DNA of 64,000 nucleotides from Streptomyces sp. DvalAA-43 (GCF_900091725.1 NZ_FMBW01000071.1:186001-250000); one strand, 5' to 3'; shown: positions 43,446 to 52,147, numbered from the stretch's first letter. Translations and numbers: made by a program. The notes: generated from the letters alone by a model not told the origin.

Positions 43446-44468
43446 CTACTTCAGCTTGGTGCCGGTGGAACGCAGGTTGGCGCAGGCCTCCGTGACGCGC
43501 TTGGCCATGCCGCCCTCGGCGGACTTGCCCCAGCTGCGCGGGTCGTAGACCTTCTTGTTGCCGACCTCGCCGTCGACCTTCAGCACACCGTCGTAGTTGC
43601 GGAACATGTGGTCCACGATCGGGCGGGTGAAGGCGTACTGGGTGTCGGTGTCGAGGTTCATCTTCACGACGCCGTTCTCCAGCGCGGTGGCGATCTCCTG
43701 CTCGGTGGAGCCGGAGCCGCCGTGGAAGACGAAGTCGAACGGGGACGTCACGCCGTACTTGGCGCCGACGCCCTCCTGGAGGTCCTTCAGCAGCTCGGGA
43801 CGGAGCACGACGTTGCCCGGCTTGTAGACACCGTGGACGTTGCCGAAGGAGGCGGCCAGCAGGTAGCGGCCCTTCTCGCCCAGGCCGAGCGCCTCGGCGG
43901 TGCGCAGCGCGTCGTCGACGGTGGTGTACAGCTCGTCGTTGATCTCGTGGGTGACGCCGTCCTCCTCGCCACCGGTCGGGGTGATCTCGACCTCAAGAAT
44001 GATCTTGGCGGCGGCGGCCTTGGCCAGCAGCTCCTGGCCGATGGCCAGGTTGTCGGCCAGCGTCTCGGCCGAACCGTCCCACATGTGGCTCTGGAACAGC
44101 GGGTTCTCGCCACGGGCGACGCGCTCGGCGGAGATGTCGAGCAGCGGACGCACATACCCGTCCAGCTTGTCCTTGGGGCAGTGGTCGGTGTGCAGCGCGA
44201 CCGTGATGTCGTACTTGGCGGCGACGATGTGCGCGAACTCGGCCAGGGCGACGGCGCCGGTGACCATGTCCTTGTTGTACTGGCCGCCCAGGAATTCCGC
44301 CCCACCGGTGGAGATCTGGACGATGCCGTCGCTCTCCGCCTCCGCGAAGCCGCGCAGTGCAGCGTGCAGGGTCTGGGTCGACGTCACATTGATGGCCGGG
44401 TAGGCGAACTTGCCTGCCTTCGCCCGGTCGAGCATCTCGGCGTAGACCTCGGGGGTTGCGATGGGCAT
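43446..44468 (-). CDS. fba: class II fructose-bisphosphate aldolase
   Basis: Central glycolysis and gluconeogenesis; a zinc-dependent aldolase of 340 residues. Landmarks are MPIATPEVYAEMLDRAKAGKFAYPAINVTS, the zinc motif ALHTDHCPKDKLDGYVRP near residue 105, the EVEITPTGGEEDG segment with a second metal-side glutamate, LAASFGNVHGVYKPGN, FVFHGGSGSTEQEI and MNLDTDTQYAF. AAGGAG eight bases before ATG 44468 decides the start. The gene has its own terminator. A putative parS site and hairpin lie 150-180 bp upstream, between it and pyrE. Confidence 0.96.
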   Translation of the reverse strand: MPIATPEVYAEMLDRAKAGKFAYPAINVTSTQTLHAALRGFAEAESDGIVQISTGGAEFLGGQYNKDMVTGAVALAEFAHIVAAKYDITVALHTDHCPKDKLDGYVRPLLDISAERVARGENPLFQSHMWDGSAETLADNLAIGQELLAKAAAAKIILEVEITPTGGEEDGVTHEINDELYTTVDDALRTAEALGLGEKGRYLLAASFGNVHGVYKPGNVVLRPELLKDLQEGVGAKYGVTSPFDFVFHGGSGSTEQEIATALENGVVKMNLDTDTQYAFTRPIVDHMFRNYDGVLKVDGEVGNKKVYDPRSWGKSAEGGMAKRVTEACANLRSTGTKLK

Positions 44469-44618
44469 CTGACCGCTCCTTGGGATGTGCGGGTGTGCGT
44501 GCTGGTTCCCTGACCTGGGGGCGACGTCATCGTCGCCCCCATCTTCCCAGACTCTCGCTCCGGCTCCACCTGGCCCTGCGCTCCAACGCTCCGGCGCACG
44601 GAGCGCGGGCATGCCGAA

Positions 44619-44652
44619 GGGGCGGGCCGTTTCACGTGAAACAGCCCGCCCC
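44619..44652. promoter_or_regulatory. parS: putative parS (ParB-binding) site embedded in pyrE terminator hairpin
   Basis: The 14-bp palindrome GTTTCACGTGAAAC at 44629-44642 matches the Streptomyces parS core exactly, with the preferred outer T on the minus strand. It is flanked by GGGGCGGGC (44619-44627) and GCCCGCCCC (44644-44652), so the whole forms a long hairpin 29 bp after the pyrE stop. It could therefore serve both as a chromosome-segregation site and as a terminator. The match is seen; ParB binding is inferred from the known consensus. It is the only such site I noticed in this window. Confidence 0.75.
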
Positions 44653-44680
44653 CGGAAGAAACCGCAGGTCACACCGGATG

Positions 44681-45220
44681 TCAGGCCAGGTCGAGATCGG
44701 CCACCGAGTAGACGTGGACATACGGGAGACCGGCCTCGGCGATGGCCGGAGCCGCACCGCGCTCCACGATCACGGCCACGGCCACGACCTCGCCACCGGC
44801 CTCGCGGACCGCCTCGACGGCCGTCAGCGGCGAACCGCCCGTGGTCGAGGTGTCCTCGACCACCAGACAGCGGCGGCCCTTCACCTCCGTGCCCTCGATG
44901 CGGCGCTGCATCCCGTGCGCCTTCTGCGCCTTGCGGACGACGAACGCGTCCAGCTCCTGCCCGCGCGCGGCGGAGGCGTGCAGCATCGAGGTGGCGACCG
45001 GGTCGGCGCCCAGCGTCAGCCCGCCCACGCAGTCGTAGTCCAGCTCGGCGGTGGCGTCGAGCATGACCTGACCGACCATCGGAGCGGCCTTGCCGTCCAG
45101 CGTGATGCGGCGCAGGTCGATGTACCAGTCGGCCTCAAGACCCGAGGAGAGGGTCACCTTGCCGTGTACCACGGCCTTGTCCTTGATCTGCTGGAGCAGC
45201 TCAGCACGTACGTCAGTCAT
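44681..45220 (-). CDS. pyrE: orotate phosphoribosyltransferase
   Basis: Forms orotidine monophosphate from orotate and PRPP in pyrimidine synthesis. The 179-residue protein has the PRPP-binding loop RRCLVVEDTSTTGGSPLTAV near residue 118 and the catalytic lysine region VVRKAQKAHGMQRRIEG. The N-terminal VHGKVTLSSGLEADWYIDLRRITLDGKA is typical of the enzyme. It stands apart from the other pyr genes, next to fba and an aldose epimerase-like gene, the order I recall in other Streptomyces. It terminates in the parS-containing hairpin. Confidence 0.95.
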   Translation of the reverse strand: MTDVRAELLQQIKDKAVVHGKVTLSSGLEADWYIDLRRITLDGKAAPMVGQVMLDATAELDYDCVGGLTLGADPVATSMLHASAARGQELDAFVVRKAQKAHGMQRRIEGTEVKGRRCLVVEDTSTTGGSPLTAVEAVREAGGEVVAVAVIVERGAAPAIAEAGLPYVHVYSVADLDLA

Positions 45221-45277
45221 GGCTACGAGCTTAAGCCGCGCGTCTCACATCAACTTTCGCCGACTCCGGTGCCGGGA

Positions 45278-46078
45278 TCACAGCCGGCGCCAGCTCCATG
45301 TCGTCGAGATCTCCAGCGGGTCGATCGGGGTGACGTAGCGCGGCGCGGTGTTCAGACCGTTCGGCGGGCCGGACTGCGGCTCCACGCAGACCGCCTCGTC
45401 CTGCTCGTCGTAGATCACGACCCACTCGGCCCGGCTCTTCACGGTCAGCTCCAGCTGCTCCGGCCAGGTGAGTGTCACCCCGACCCCGTCCGGCATCCCG
45501 AAGCAGTCGTCCCAGGGACCGGCCAGGGGCGGGATGCGACGGCCGGTCGGCAGATGGTCCTCGCCCCGCTCCTCCTGCCAGGCCGCGTCAAAGGCCACCT
45601 CCACGTCCTTGCCACCGCCGCCGAGGTTGCGCAGGAACCAGGGGTGCCAGCCGGCCTGCGCCGGGAACGAGTCCCCGTACGTCTCGATGCCGAAGGCGAG
45701 CGTCAGCGAATCCTCGGCCAGCTCGAAGGTCTGGGTCACCCGGCCGGGATACGGCCAGGGGTCGGCGAGGTCGTAGTAGAACGAGGCCTCCCGCTCACCC
45801 AGCCGGGCGGTATGCCAGGTGGTGTCCCGGCCGGTGCCGTGGATGGCGTGCGGCGGGGCGTTCAGCGGCAGCCGGTGCGGGACGTCGCCGTTGTGGAACA
45901 GCCCGTTCCCGGTGCGCCCGCACCACGGCACCATCGGGAAGCAGCCGTACCGCTCCCCCTGCCGCAACAGCTCGGTACCACCGATCCGCAGGCTGTCGAT
46001 GCGACAGCCGTTGGCGGGATTCACGGTCAACTCTGCGTCGCCGACGGACAGCCGGACGTCCTTCTCGCTGCTACTCAC
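45278..46078 (-). CDS. aldose 1-epimerase family protein
   Basis: A cytoplasmic mutarotase-like protein of about 266 residues from GTG 46078 (VSSSEKDVRLSVGDAELTVNPANGCRIDSLRIGGTELL). The galactose-mutarotase fold is marked by PMVPWCGRTGNGLFHNG, the catalytic-type histidines in PPHAIHGTGRDTTW and QAGWHPWFLRNL, and the C-terminal acidic VCVEPQSGPPNGLN near residue 235. Members of this branch include glucose-6-phosphate 1-epimerases; the exact sugar is unknown. It lies 57 bp upstream of pyrE in the same direction and may be co-transcribed with it. Confidence 0.88.
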   Translation of the reverse strand: MSSSEKDVRLSVGDAELTVNPANGCRIDSLRIGGTELLRQGERYGCFPMVPWCGRTGNGLFHNGDVPHRLPLNAPPHAIHGTGRDTTWHTARLGEREASFYYDLADPWPYPGRVTQTFELAEDSLTLAFGIETYGDSFPAQAGWHPWFLRNLGGGGKDVEVAFDAAWQEERGEDHLPTGRRIPPLAGPWDDCFGMPDGVGVTLTWPEQLELTVKSRAEWVVIYDEQDEAVCVEPQSGPPNGLNTAPRYVTPIDPLEISTTWSWRRL

Positions 46079-46124
46079 CCGACCGAGATTACTGGCGCGA
46101 CCGCCAGGGATCACGGGACAGCCC

Positions 46125-47186
46125 TCAGCGCCGCCGCCGCAGTGCCCGGGTCACCACCACCGCGGACGCCAGCGCGAGCGCGGCGGCCGGGGCGACCCAG
46201 CGAAGCGTGGCGCCCGCAGTGGTCGAATCGGGTGACGGAACGGGCGCGTACCGGCCGCGCGGCGGCGCGTGGTCGACCTCCTCGGCGCTGCGGCCGATCA
46301 TGGTCCGCCTGGCGTGCGCGGCCTCCGCCGGGGGGCCGTCGGGCACGGTGAACTCCACCTCGGCGACCGGGTCGAGCGACGGCGGGGGCACGGGCGCGTC
46401 GAATACGGAGCCGGTACCCGGCGGATTCCCGGACTCTTCCTGCTCGCCCGCCTCTCCCGGCTCTCCCTGCTCGCCCGTGGAGGGCTCCTCGGGCCTCGCC
46501 GCGGAGGGCGCCTCGTCCGCCGCGGCGTCATGGGTGGGCGGGGTGTCGTCGGCAGCGGTGGCCGCGCCGGTCGTGTCGGCCTCCTCGGCCGCCTCCTCGA
46601 TGGCCTGCTCCACGGCTTCCCCGACGGACCGCTCGGTCTCGCCGAGCACCGCACCGGCCCCTTCACCGGCCGCCCCGCCGCTCTCCCCGTCGATCCCGCC
46701 ACCGGCCTCCTCGCCGGGCTCCTCACCGCCCGCCAGCGTCTCCGTCACCAGTTGCTGGGCGAAGCGGTCCAGCAGCCGGTGGGCCGCCGCGAGCGCCGCC
46801 GCCGCGTCCAGCTCCAGGAACCGGCCGTCACCGCTCGCCGTGCCCGCGAACCCGATCACCGTCCCGCCGTCCCGCTCGGTCAGGCCGATCGTCAGGCTCA
46901 GCTTCGCCGAGCCGCTGCCCCGGGCCTCGGCGCCCTCGCCGCTCACCAGGACCGCTTCCCCGCGCGCGCCCTCCGGCCCGTCCTGCGGGGCGCCGGTGAG
47001 TCTCAGCGCGCCGCGGTACGTGATCGTGTGGCCGTCGACCCGGATCCTGAGCCGGCCGGACAGCGGGCCCGCGGACGCGTCGGCGTCCTGCTGAAGCCCC
47101 GGCACACAGCGCGCGACACGGGCGGGGTCACCCAGCGTCCGCCTCAGGGACGGGACCGGAACCGGAACGAACACCTCATGCTCCAT
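46125..47186 (-). CDS. SRPBCC (CoxG-like) protein with acidic linker and C-terminal membrane anchor
   Basis: A 353-residue protein. The first 150 residues are a START/SRPBCC fold related to CoxG (MEHEVFVPVPVPSLRRTLGDPARVARCVPGLQQDAD; SGRLRIRVDGHTITYRGALRLTG; GFAGTASGDGRFLELDAAAALAAAHRLLDRFAQQLV). Residues about 150-300 are a Glu/Ala/Gly-rich disordered linker (EEPGEEAGGGIDGESGG, EQGEPGEAGEQEESG). A single transmembrane helix closes the protein (LRWVAPAAALALASAVVVTRALRRRR), with a cytoplasmic basic end. CoxG proteins bind small hydrophobic ligands and help deliver or anchor dehydrogenases; no cox genes are nearby. Confidence 0.8.
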   Translation of the reverse strand: MEHEVFVPVPVPSLRRTLGDPARVARCVPGLQQDADASAGPLSGRLRIRVDGHTITYRGALRLTGAPQDGPEGARGEAVLVSGEGAEARGSGSAKLSLTIGLTERDGGTVIGFAGTASGDGRFLELDAAAALAAAHRLLDRFAQQLVTETLAGGEEPGEEAGGGIDGESGGAAGEGAGAVLGETERSVGEAVEQAIEEAAEEADTTGAATAADDTPPTHDAAADEAPSAARPEEPSTGEQGEPGEAGEQEESGNPPGTGSVFDAPVPPPSLDPVAEVEFTVPDGPPAEAAHARRTMIGRSAEEVDHAPPRGRYAPVPSPDSTTAGATLRWVAPAAALALASAVVVTRALRRRR

Positions 47187-47331
47187 GGAAACCGAGCCTA
47201 CTCAGCCCCGGCCGTCACGTCAGCGGTTCCGCTCCGCGAAGCCACCGGGCACACCCGGACCACAACACCCGGCTCCCCGCGCCGGAGGCCCCTCCCCGCG
47301 CCCAGCCCCGCGCCGGAGGGCCCGCCCCCGC

Positions 47332-48930
47332 TCAGCGGTCCTCCCAGTACCGCGGATGCACCAGCGTCGAGGGCGGCAGCCCCCGCAGCCGGGTCCGCTC
47401 CGTCTCCCGCCCGGCGTCCACCAGGGCGGCCCGCGTCATCGACCGCAGCGGCGGCGCCTTCGCGGCGAGGCCGAGCGGCGGCCGCTTCCCCGGACCGGCG
47501 AGGACGAAGCCCCAGCCGTGCGCGGTGTGCGCCTGGTGCGTGGCCCGGTCGGGACCGGCCGCGGAATCGGAGAGCCGGCCGCTCATCCGGTAGGGGCGGG
47601 TCCGCAGCCCCGCCGCCCGCATCGACGCCTCGACCGTCCAGAACGTACGCGGCCGGGACAGCGGCGGGCCCCCGTGCACCACCAGCCGGCCGCCGGGCGC
47701 GAGCGACTCGGCGACCAGGCCGTAGAACTCCGCCGAGTAGAGCTTGGTGCTGGTGGAGATCCCCGGATCGGGCAGATCGGAGATCACCACGTCGTAGCGG
47801 CCGTGGGCGGCCCGCAGCCAGTTGAAGGCGTCCGCGGTGACGGCCGTCAGCCGCGGGTCCCGGTACGCGTGGCCGTTCAGCTCCGAGAGCGCCCGGTCGG
47901 TACGGGCCAACCGGGTGACGCCCCCGTCCAGCTCGACCACGGTGACCCCGCGTACGTCCGGATAGCGCAGCACCTCCCGGGCGGCGAGGCCGTCACCGCC
48001 GCCCAGGATCAGGACATGGGCGTGCGGCCCGTTCATCGCCGGGTGCACCAGCGCCTCGTGGTAGCGGTACTCATCGCGCGCGCTGACCCGCAGCCGCCCG
48101 TCCAGATACAGGTCCAGGGAGCTGCGGCCCGCCCCCGTGAGCACCACCTCCTGGACCTCGGTCTGCACCGCGACCCGCACCCCGTCCCCGTACACCGCGC
48201 GCCGCGCCGCCCGCTCGAAGTCGTCGACCAGCGCACCGGCGACGGCCAGCACGGCGATCACCGTCACGTTGCACAGGATCAGCAGGCAGCGGGAGCGCGG
48301 GGTGAGATCCCGCCGGAACACGCACAGCACCAGCGCCCCGCCCGCCGCCGCGTTGACCGCGCCGGTGAACAGCGCCCCGGAGAGCTGCCCGAGCATTGGC
48401 AGCAGCAGGAACGGGAACGCCAGCCCGCCGACCAGCGCGCCCACGTAATCGGCGGCGAAGAGATCCGCGACGGCACCGCCCGCGTCCTGCCGGTCGACGC
48501 GCTGGATCAAGGTCATCAGCAGCGGGATCTCCGCACCGATCAGGATGCCGATCGTGAGCGAGAACCCGACCAGGGCGTACCGCGACTCCCCGATCCAGGC
48601 GAACGTCGCGTACAGCACCAGCGCCGAGGAACCGCCGACGAGCGCCAGCGCCGCCTCGATCAGTCCGAACCCCACTGCGGCACGGCTGCGTAAACGTTTC
48701 GCGAGAAGCGACCCGACCCCCATCGCGAACACCATCACGGAGAGCACGACCGATGCCTGGGTGACGGAATCACCGATCAAGTAGGAGGCGAGCGCCACCA
48801 GTTCGAGCTCGTACACCAGACCGCAGGCGGCACAGACGAAGACCGCGGCCAGCACGAGATACCGGCCGGTCCTCGGCCGTACGGGAAGACACGCCGCGCC
48901 CCCTCGCAGCAATACCTGCTGGTCGATCAT
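47332..48930 (-). CDS. membrane-embedded spermidine synthase-like protein
   Basis: A 532-residue protein joining a membrane half to a polyamine aminopropyltransferase half. Residues about 20-225 hold seven hydrophobic segments (GRYLVLAAVFVCAACGLVYELELVALASYLIGDSVTQ; GFSLTIGILIGAEIPLLMTLI; ALVGGLAFPFLLLPMLG). The soluble domain follows with YHEALVHPAMNGPHAHVLILGGGDGLAAREVL (GGGDG motif), VVELDGGVTRLAR and VISDLPDPG near 415. This fused architecture is common in actinobacteria. Spermidine production is not proven for it. It lies downstream of DUF2617 in the same orientation, and the 83-bp gap suggests an operon. Confidence 0.87.
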   Translation of the reverse strand: MIDQQVLLRGGAACLPVRPRTGRYLVLAAVFVCAACGLVYELELVALASYLIGDSVTQASVVLSVMVFAMGVGSLLAKRLRSRAAVGFGLIEAALALVGGSSALVLYATFAWIGESRYALVGFSLTIGILIGAEIPLLMTLIQRVDRQDAGGAVADLFAADYVGALVGGLAFPFLLLPMLGQLSGALFTGAVNAAAGGALVLCVFRRDLTPRSRCLLILCNVTVIAVLAVAGALVDDFERAARRAVYGDGVRVAVQTEVQEVVLTGAGRSSLDLYLDGRLRVSARDEYRYHEALVHPAMNGPHAHVLILGGGDGLAAREVLRYPDVRGVTVVELDGGVTRLARTDRALSELNGHAYRDPRLTAVTADAFNWLRAAHGRYDVVISDLPDPGISTSTKLYSAEFYGLVAESLAPGGRLVVHGGPPLSRPRTFWTVEASMRAAGLRTRPYRMSGRLSDSAAGPDRATHQAHTAHGWGFVLAGPGKRPPLGLAAKAPPLRSMTRAALVDAGRETERTRLRGLPPSTLVHPRYWEDR

Positions 48931-49014
48931 GGTGCGAACGCTACGTCACGACAGCGTGGCAGCCTGTCACCCACAAGGGTGTAAGTGGCGTGCTCACAAC
49001 GGAGTTGGGGCTTC

Positions 49015-49539
49015 TCAGAGCGCTGCCGCCGCCGGCATCCGCACTCCCACCCGGGTGCGCGTCACCACCAACTGCCCCTCCTGCGGGTACGCGTGCCAGG
49101 TGCGCCACCGCACCTGGCCCTCGGTCCGCTGGGCGAGCATGGCGGTGAAGGCGTGCGGGCTGCCCGGGAACGTCCCGGCCAGTCCGTGGGGATGGTCGGC
49201 CACCAGCGCGAGGAGTTCCTGCGCGCGCCCCGCGAACGAGCCCTCCGAGAGCGTCTCGACGCGCGCCGCGAATTCGTACTCCCACTCCCCGAGCCGCTTG
49301 GAGACACCGAGTGGAAGCGGCGTGCTGCTGCCGGGGATGCAGGCGACGGTTTCGGAGCAGGTGCCGCGCTCCTCTTCGAGGAGCACCTGGTGGGAGGCGC
49401 CGAGCAGGCGCAGCTGCAGCCTGGCACCCGCGAGATCGAGGTCGAGCACGGCCAGGGCGGGGAGCGGTTCACGCCCCAGCGCCCAGGCCAGGTCGGCAGC
49501 GCGGGTGTCGGAATAAGCCGTCTGGAGGGTCGTGAGCAT
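49015..49539 (-). CDS. DUF2617 family protein
   Basis: A 174-residue cytoplasmic protein of the actinobacterial DUF2617 family, function unknown. It starts at ATG 49539 (MLTTLQTAYSDTRAADLAWALGREPLPAL). The body is beta-rich: LAVLDLDLAGARLQLRLLGASHQVLLEE, LGEWEYEFAARVETLSEGSFAGRAQELLALV, VRWRTWHAYPQEGQLVVTRTRV. It directly precedes the membrane aminopropyltransferase-like gene, a pairing I recall as conserved in Streptomyces, so both may act together. A 298-bp upstream gap holds its promoter and the terminator of the next gene. Confidence 0.85.
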   Translation of the reverse strand: MLTTLQTAYSDTRAADLAWALGREPLPALAVLDLDLAGARLQLRLLGASHQVLLEEERGTCSETVACIPGSSTPLPLGVSKRLGEWEYEFAARVETLSEGSFAGRAQELLALVADHPHGLAGTFPGSPHAFTAMLAQRTEGQVRWRTWHAYPQEGQLVVTRTRVGVRMPAAAAL

Positions 49540-49785
49540 GGGTCGGCTCCGCAAGCAAGCATGGACACATGGACAGGGGACGCCCCCCGACGTCGTGCAC
49601 GTGGGAGGTGGGTAGCGCCCGATCAGGTCCAACTGGGGTCCGAGGGCTGGATGTTCTCTCCACCGAGGGAACCACGAATAAGTCGCATCCACAGCGTTTT
49701 TACCCAACTTGCCGTGGTTTCCATCCCCTCGGGGGCCTCTCTGATCATCTGTTCAACTACAACGCGCAAAAAGCCCCAACAAAAA

Positions 49786-49817
49786 GGTGCCCGGCGGGAG
49801 TTCACCCGCCGGGCACC
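49786..49817 (-). terminator. intrinsic terminator with T-run
   Basis: GGTGCCCGGCGGG (49786-49798) pairs with CCCGCCGGGCACC (49805-49817) around a 6-nt loop. On the minus strand it is followed by TTTTTGTTGGGGCTTTTT, a rare classical T-rich tail for this genome. It terminates the Gly/Cys-rich membrane gene. The rest of 49540-49837 shows no gene and is comparatively AT-rich. Confidence 0.9.
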
Positions 49818-49837
49818 ACCGGAACCAGCCGTCCCGG

Positions 49838-50146
49838 TCAGCTTCCCCCGCCGCATCCGCCACCGCCGCCGCACGAGGAACCACCGCCGCACGAGGAGTG
49901 GCCACCCCCGCACGAATGGCCTCCGGAGTGGCCGCCGGAGTGCCCGCCGCTTCCGCAGGACGAGCCGCCGCCGTCACCGCCGCCCGCCCACCAGCCGCCC
50001 CCCGCGGCGTCGCCCCCGGTGGTCCCCCGCCCCACCCGGCGCCTGCCCGCCTTCGACCTGCTCGCGGACTTCACCCGGACCGAGACGAGCAGCGCGACCA
50101 GAACGACCGCGATCGCCACACCTATGAAGACCTTCACCGACCTCAC
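49838..50146 (-). CDS. small membrane protein with Gly/Ser/His/Cys-rich tail
   Basis: A 102-residue protein from GTG 50146 (or GTG 50137, which has better spacing to GGAAGGA). One N-terminal transmembrane helix, VKVFIGVAIAVVLVALLVSV, is followed by a basic patch (KSASRSKAGRRRVGRG) that predicts the tail on the cytoplasmic side or at its border. The last 60 residues are a GG-H-S-C repeat: GGHSGGHSGGHSCGGGHSSC, then GGGSSCGGGGGCGGGS. The cysteines and histidines in flexible glycine recall metal-binding or chaplin-like low-complexity proteins, but no family is recognised. It is divergent from an aminotransferase and ends at a strong terminator. Confidence 0.65.
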   Translation of the reverse strand: MRSVKVFIGVAIAVVLVALLVSVRVKSASRSKAGRRRVGRGTTGGDAAGGGWWAGGGDGGGSSCGSGGHSGGHSGGHSCGGGHSSCGGGSSCGGGGGCGGGS

Positions 50147-50274
50147 GTCCTTCCATCCCCCGAAGCGAGGCCCCCCGCTTCCTTGCGCTTCCTGCGTGTG
50201 TGGGGGATGCCCCCGCCCCCGAACGGCCAAAGCAGACTTGAGCAACTCCAGAGCTTCCGCGCAGGATGGCAGCC

Positions 50275-51444
50275 ATGACACAGGGACGACCGCTGCTCAA
50301 CCGCCGCCTCGCCGAGTTCGGCACGACGATCTTCGCGGAGATGTCGGCGCTTGCCGTACGGACCGGCTCCATCAACCTCGGCCAGGGCTTCCCCGACACC
50401 GACGGCCCCGAAGAGATCCGGGAAGCCGCCGTCCGGGCCCTGCGCGACGGGCACGGCAACCAGTACCCGCCGGGCCCCGGCATCCCCGAACTGCGCACCG
50501 CGATCGCCGACCACCAGCGGCGCTTCCGCGGCCTGGCCTTCGACCCCGACACGGAGGTCCTGGTCACCGCCGGAGCCACCGAGGCCATCGCCGCCGCGAT
50601 GCTCGCCCTGCTGGAGCCGGGCGACGAGGTCATCGCCTTCGAGCCCTATTACGACTCCTACGCCGCCTGCATCGCCATGGCGGGCGGCGTCCGCGTCCCG
50701 CTGACCCTCCGCGCCCCGGACTTCCGCCCGGACCTGGACGCCCTCCGGGACGCGGTCACGCCCCGTACCCGGCTGCTGCTGCTGAACAGCCCGCACAACC
50801 CGACGGGCATGGTCCTCACCCGCGAGGAACTGTCCACGATCGCCGCACTCGCGGTGGAGCACGACCTCCTGGTGGTCACCGACGAGGTCTACGAGCACCT
50901 GGTCTTCGAGGGCGAACACATCCCCCTGGCCTCCCTGCCCGGCATGCGCGACCGCACGGTCTCCATCTCGTCCGCCGGCAAGACCTTCTCGTACACCGGC
51001 TGGAAGGTCGGCTGGGTCACCGCGGCCGCCCCGCTCGTCGCCGCCGTCCGGACCGCCAAGCAGTACCTGACCTACGTCAGCGCGGGCCCGTTCCAGTACG
51101 CGATCGCCGAAGCGCTGCGCCTCCCGGACAGCTACTTCGACAGCCTCCGCACCGACCTCCGCCGCAAGCGCGACCTGCTGGGCGACGGCCTGCGCGCGGC
51201 CGGGTTCGAGGTCCACCAGCCGCAGGGCACGTACTTCATCACCACCGACATCACCTCCTTCGGCGAGAAGGACGCCTACGCCTTCTGCCGCGCGCTCCCC
51301 GAACGCTGCGGCGTCGTCGCCATCCCCAACTCCGTCTTCTACGACGACCCCGACGCCGGCCGCAGCCAGGTCCGCTTCACCTTCTGCAAGCGCGACGACG
51401 TCCTCCACGACGCGGTCGGCCGTCTGCGGCGTCTGGCGCCCTGA
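50275..51444 (+). CDS. class I/II PLP aminotransferase (kynurenine/methionine aminotransferase-like)
   Basis: A 389-residue fold-type I aminotransferase. Signature parts are INLGQGFPDTDGPEEIREAAVRAL, NQYPPGPGIPELRTAIADH, VTAGATEAIAAAMLALLEPGDEVIAFEPYYDSY, LNSPHNPTGMVLTREEL, the Asp/Tyr of VTDEVYEHLVFEG and the PLP lysine in SISSAGKTFSYTGWKVGWVTA near residue 237. The GQGFPD beginning is typical of the kynurenine/glutamine transaminase K branch. ATG 50275 is preferred, an AGGA lying eight bases upstream; an in-frame ATG lies three codons earlier. A link to the kyn operon 11 kb away is only suggestive. Confidence 0.9.
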   Translation: MTQGRPLLNRRLAEFGTTIFAEMSALAVRTGSINLGQGFPDTDGPEEIREAAVRALRDGHGNQYPPGPGIPELRTAIADHQRRFRGLAFDPDTEVLVTAGATEAIAAAMLALLEPGDEVIAFEPYYDSYAACIAMAGGVRVPLTLRAPDFRPDLDALRDAVTPRTRLLLLNSPHNPTGMVLTREELSTIAALAVEHDLLVVTDEVYEHLVFEGEHIPLASLPGMRDRTVSISSAGKTFSYTGWKVGWVTAAAPLVAAVRTAKQYLTYVSAGPFQYAIAEALRLPDSYFDSLRTDLRRKRDLLGDGLRAAGFEVHQPQGTYFITTDITSFGEKDAYAFCRALPERCGVVAIPNSVFYDDPDAGRSQVRFTFCKRDDVLHDAVGRLRRLAP

Positions 51445-51451
51445 ACCGACG

Positions 51452-51494
51452 CCGCCCCGGGGCGGCGGTCGCGAGGACCGTCGCCCCGGGGCGG
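51452..51494. terminator. long GC hairpin between convergent genes
   Basis: 51452-51470 pairs with 51476-51494 with one G-U pair around a 5-nt loop. It follows the aminotransferase stop by seven bases and precedes the end of the YbjN gene, so it can act both ways. Confidence 0.8.
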
Positions 51495-51515
51495 GCGTTC
51501 ACCGGCGTACGGGAC

Positions 51516-52076
51516 TCAGGCCTCCGAAGGGGCCGGGTCCTCGCCGTCCGTCTTCTCCTCGGCCGGGGCCAGGCCCAGACGCTCCTGGAGCCACTTGTCG
51601 AACTCGATCGAGGCGCGCACCCAGCTGACCGTCGACGAGACGAAGTGCTCCAGGCTGACGCCCGTACCGATGAGCATCTGCGCCTCGCCGATGAGGCGCA
51701 CCGAGACCTCGGTGTCCTCGGAGCCCTCCTCGGGCTCGTGGGTGTGCGTGTAGACCTTGGGCCACAGGGTGCGGCGGTTCCAGTCGTCGATCGCGTCGAG
51801 GAGGACCGGGCGCTGGTCCGCGGCGTGCGGGCGGTCGTAGAACGTACGGACCGAGAAGACCTGCTGCTCGTCCTCGCCCCGGAACATGAAGTACGTCCGG
51901 AACTCCTCCCACGGCGCCGCGAGGTCGCCCTCGTCGTCGAGGACGTACTTCAGCTCCATCTGGTCGAGAAGCTGCTTGACCAGATCCTGGTCAGGGACAA
52001 CGGGGCCCTCGGGTCCTGCCGCCTGCGGTTCGGGCTGGCCCCCGAAATTCGGAATCGAGGACGGATCGATAGACAT
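51516..52076 (-). CDS. YbjN domain-containing protein
   Basis: A 186-residue cytoplasmic protein with a YbjN/T3SS-chaperone-like fold: QLLDQMELKYVLDDEGDLAAPWEEFRTYFMFRGEDEQQVFSVRTFYDR, then LLDAIDDWNRRTLWPKVYTHTH and SVRLIGEAQMLIGTGVSLEHFVSSTVSWVRASIEF. Family members are thought to act as chaperone-like or regulatory proteins; actinobacterial ones lack a defined function. Both ends are acidic and disordered. It is convergent with the aminotransferase and downstream of an MFS gene on the same strand. Confidence 0.85.
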   Translation of the reverse strand: MSIDPSSIPNFGGQPEPQAAGPEGPVVPDQDLVKQLLDQMELKYVLDDEGDLAAPWEEFRTYFMFRGEDEQQVFSVRTFYDRPHAADQRPVLLDAIDDWNRRTLWPKVYTHTHEPEEGSEDTEVSVRLIGEAQMLIGTGVSLEHFVSSTVSWVRASIEFDKWLQERLGLAPAEEKTDGEDPAPSEA

Positions 52077-52147
52077 CGCTGGGTACTCCTGTGGATCGCA
52101 CGTGGTTTCCTGCCGACGACCCTAGCCGCGTTTCGCCGCCAGGGGGT

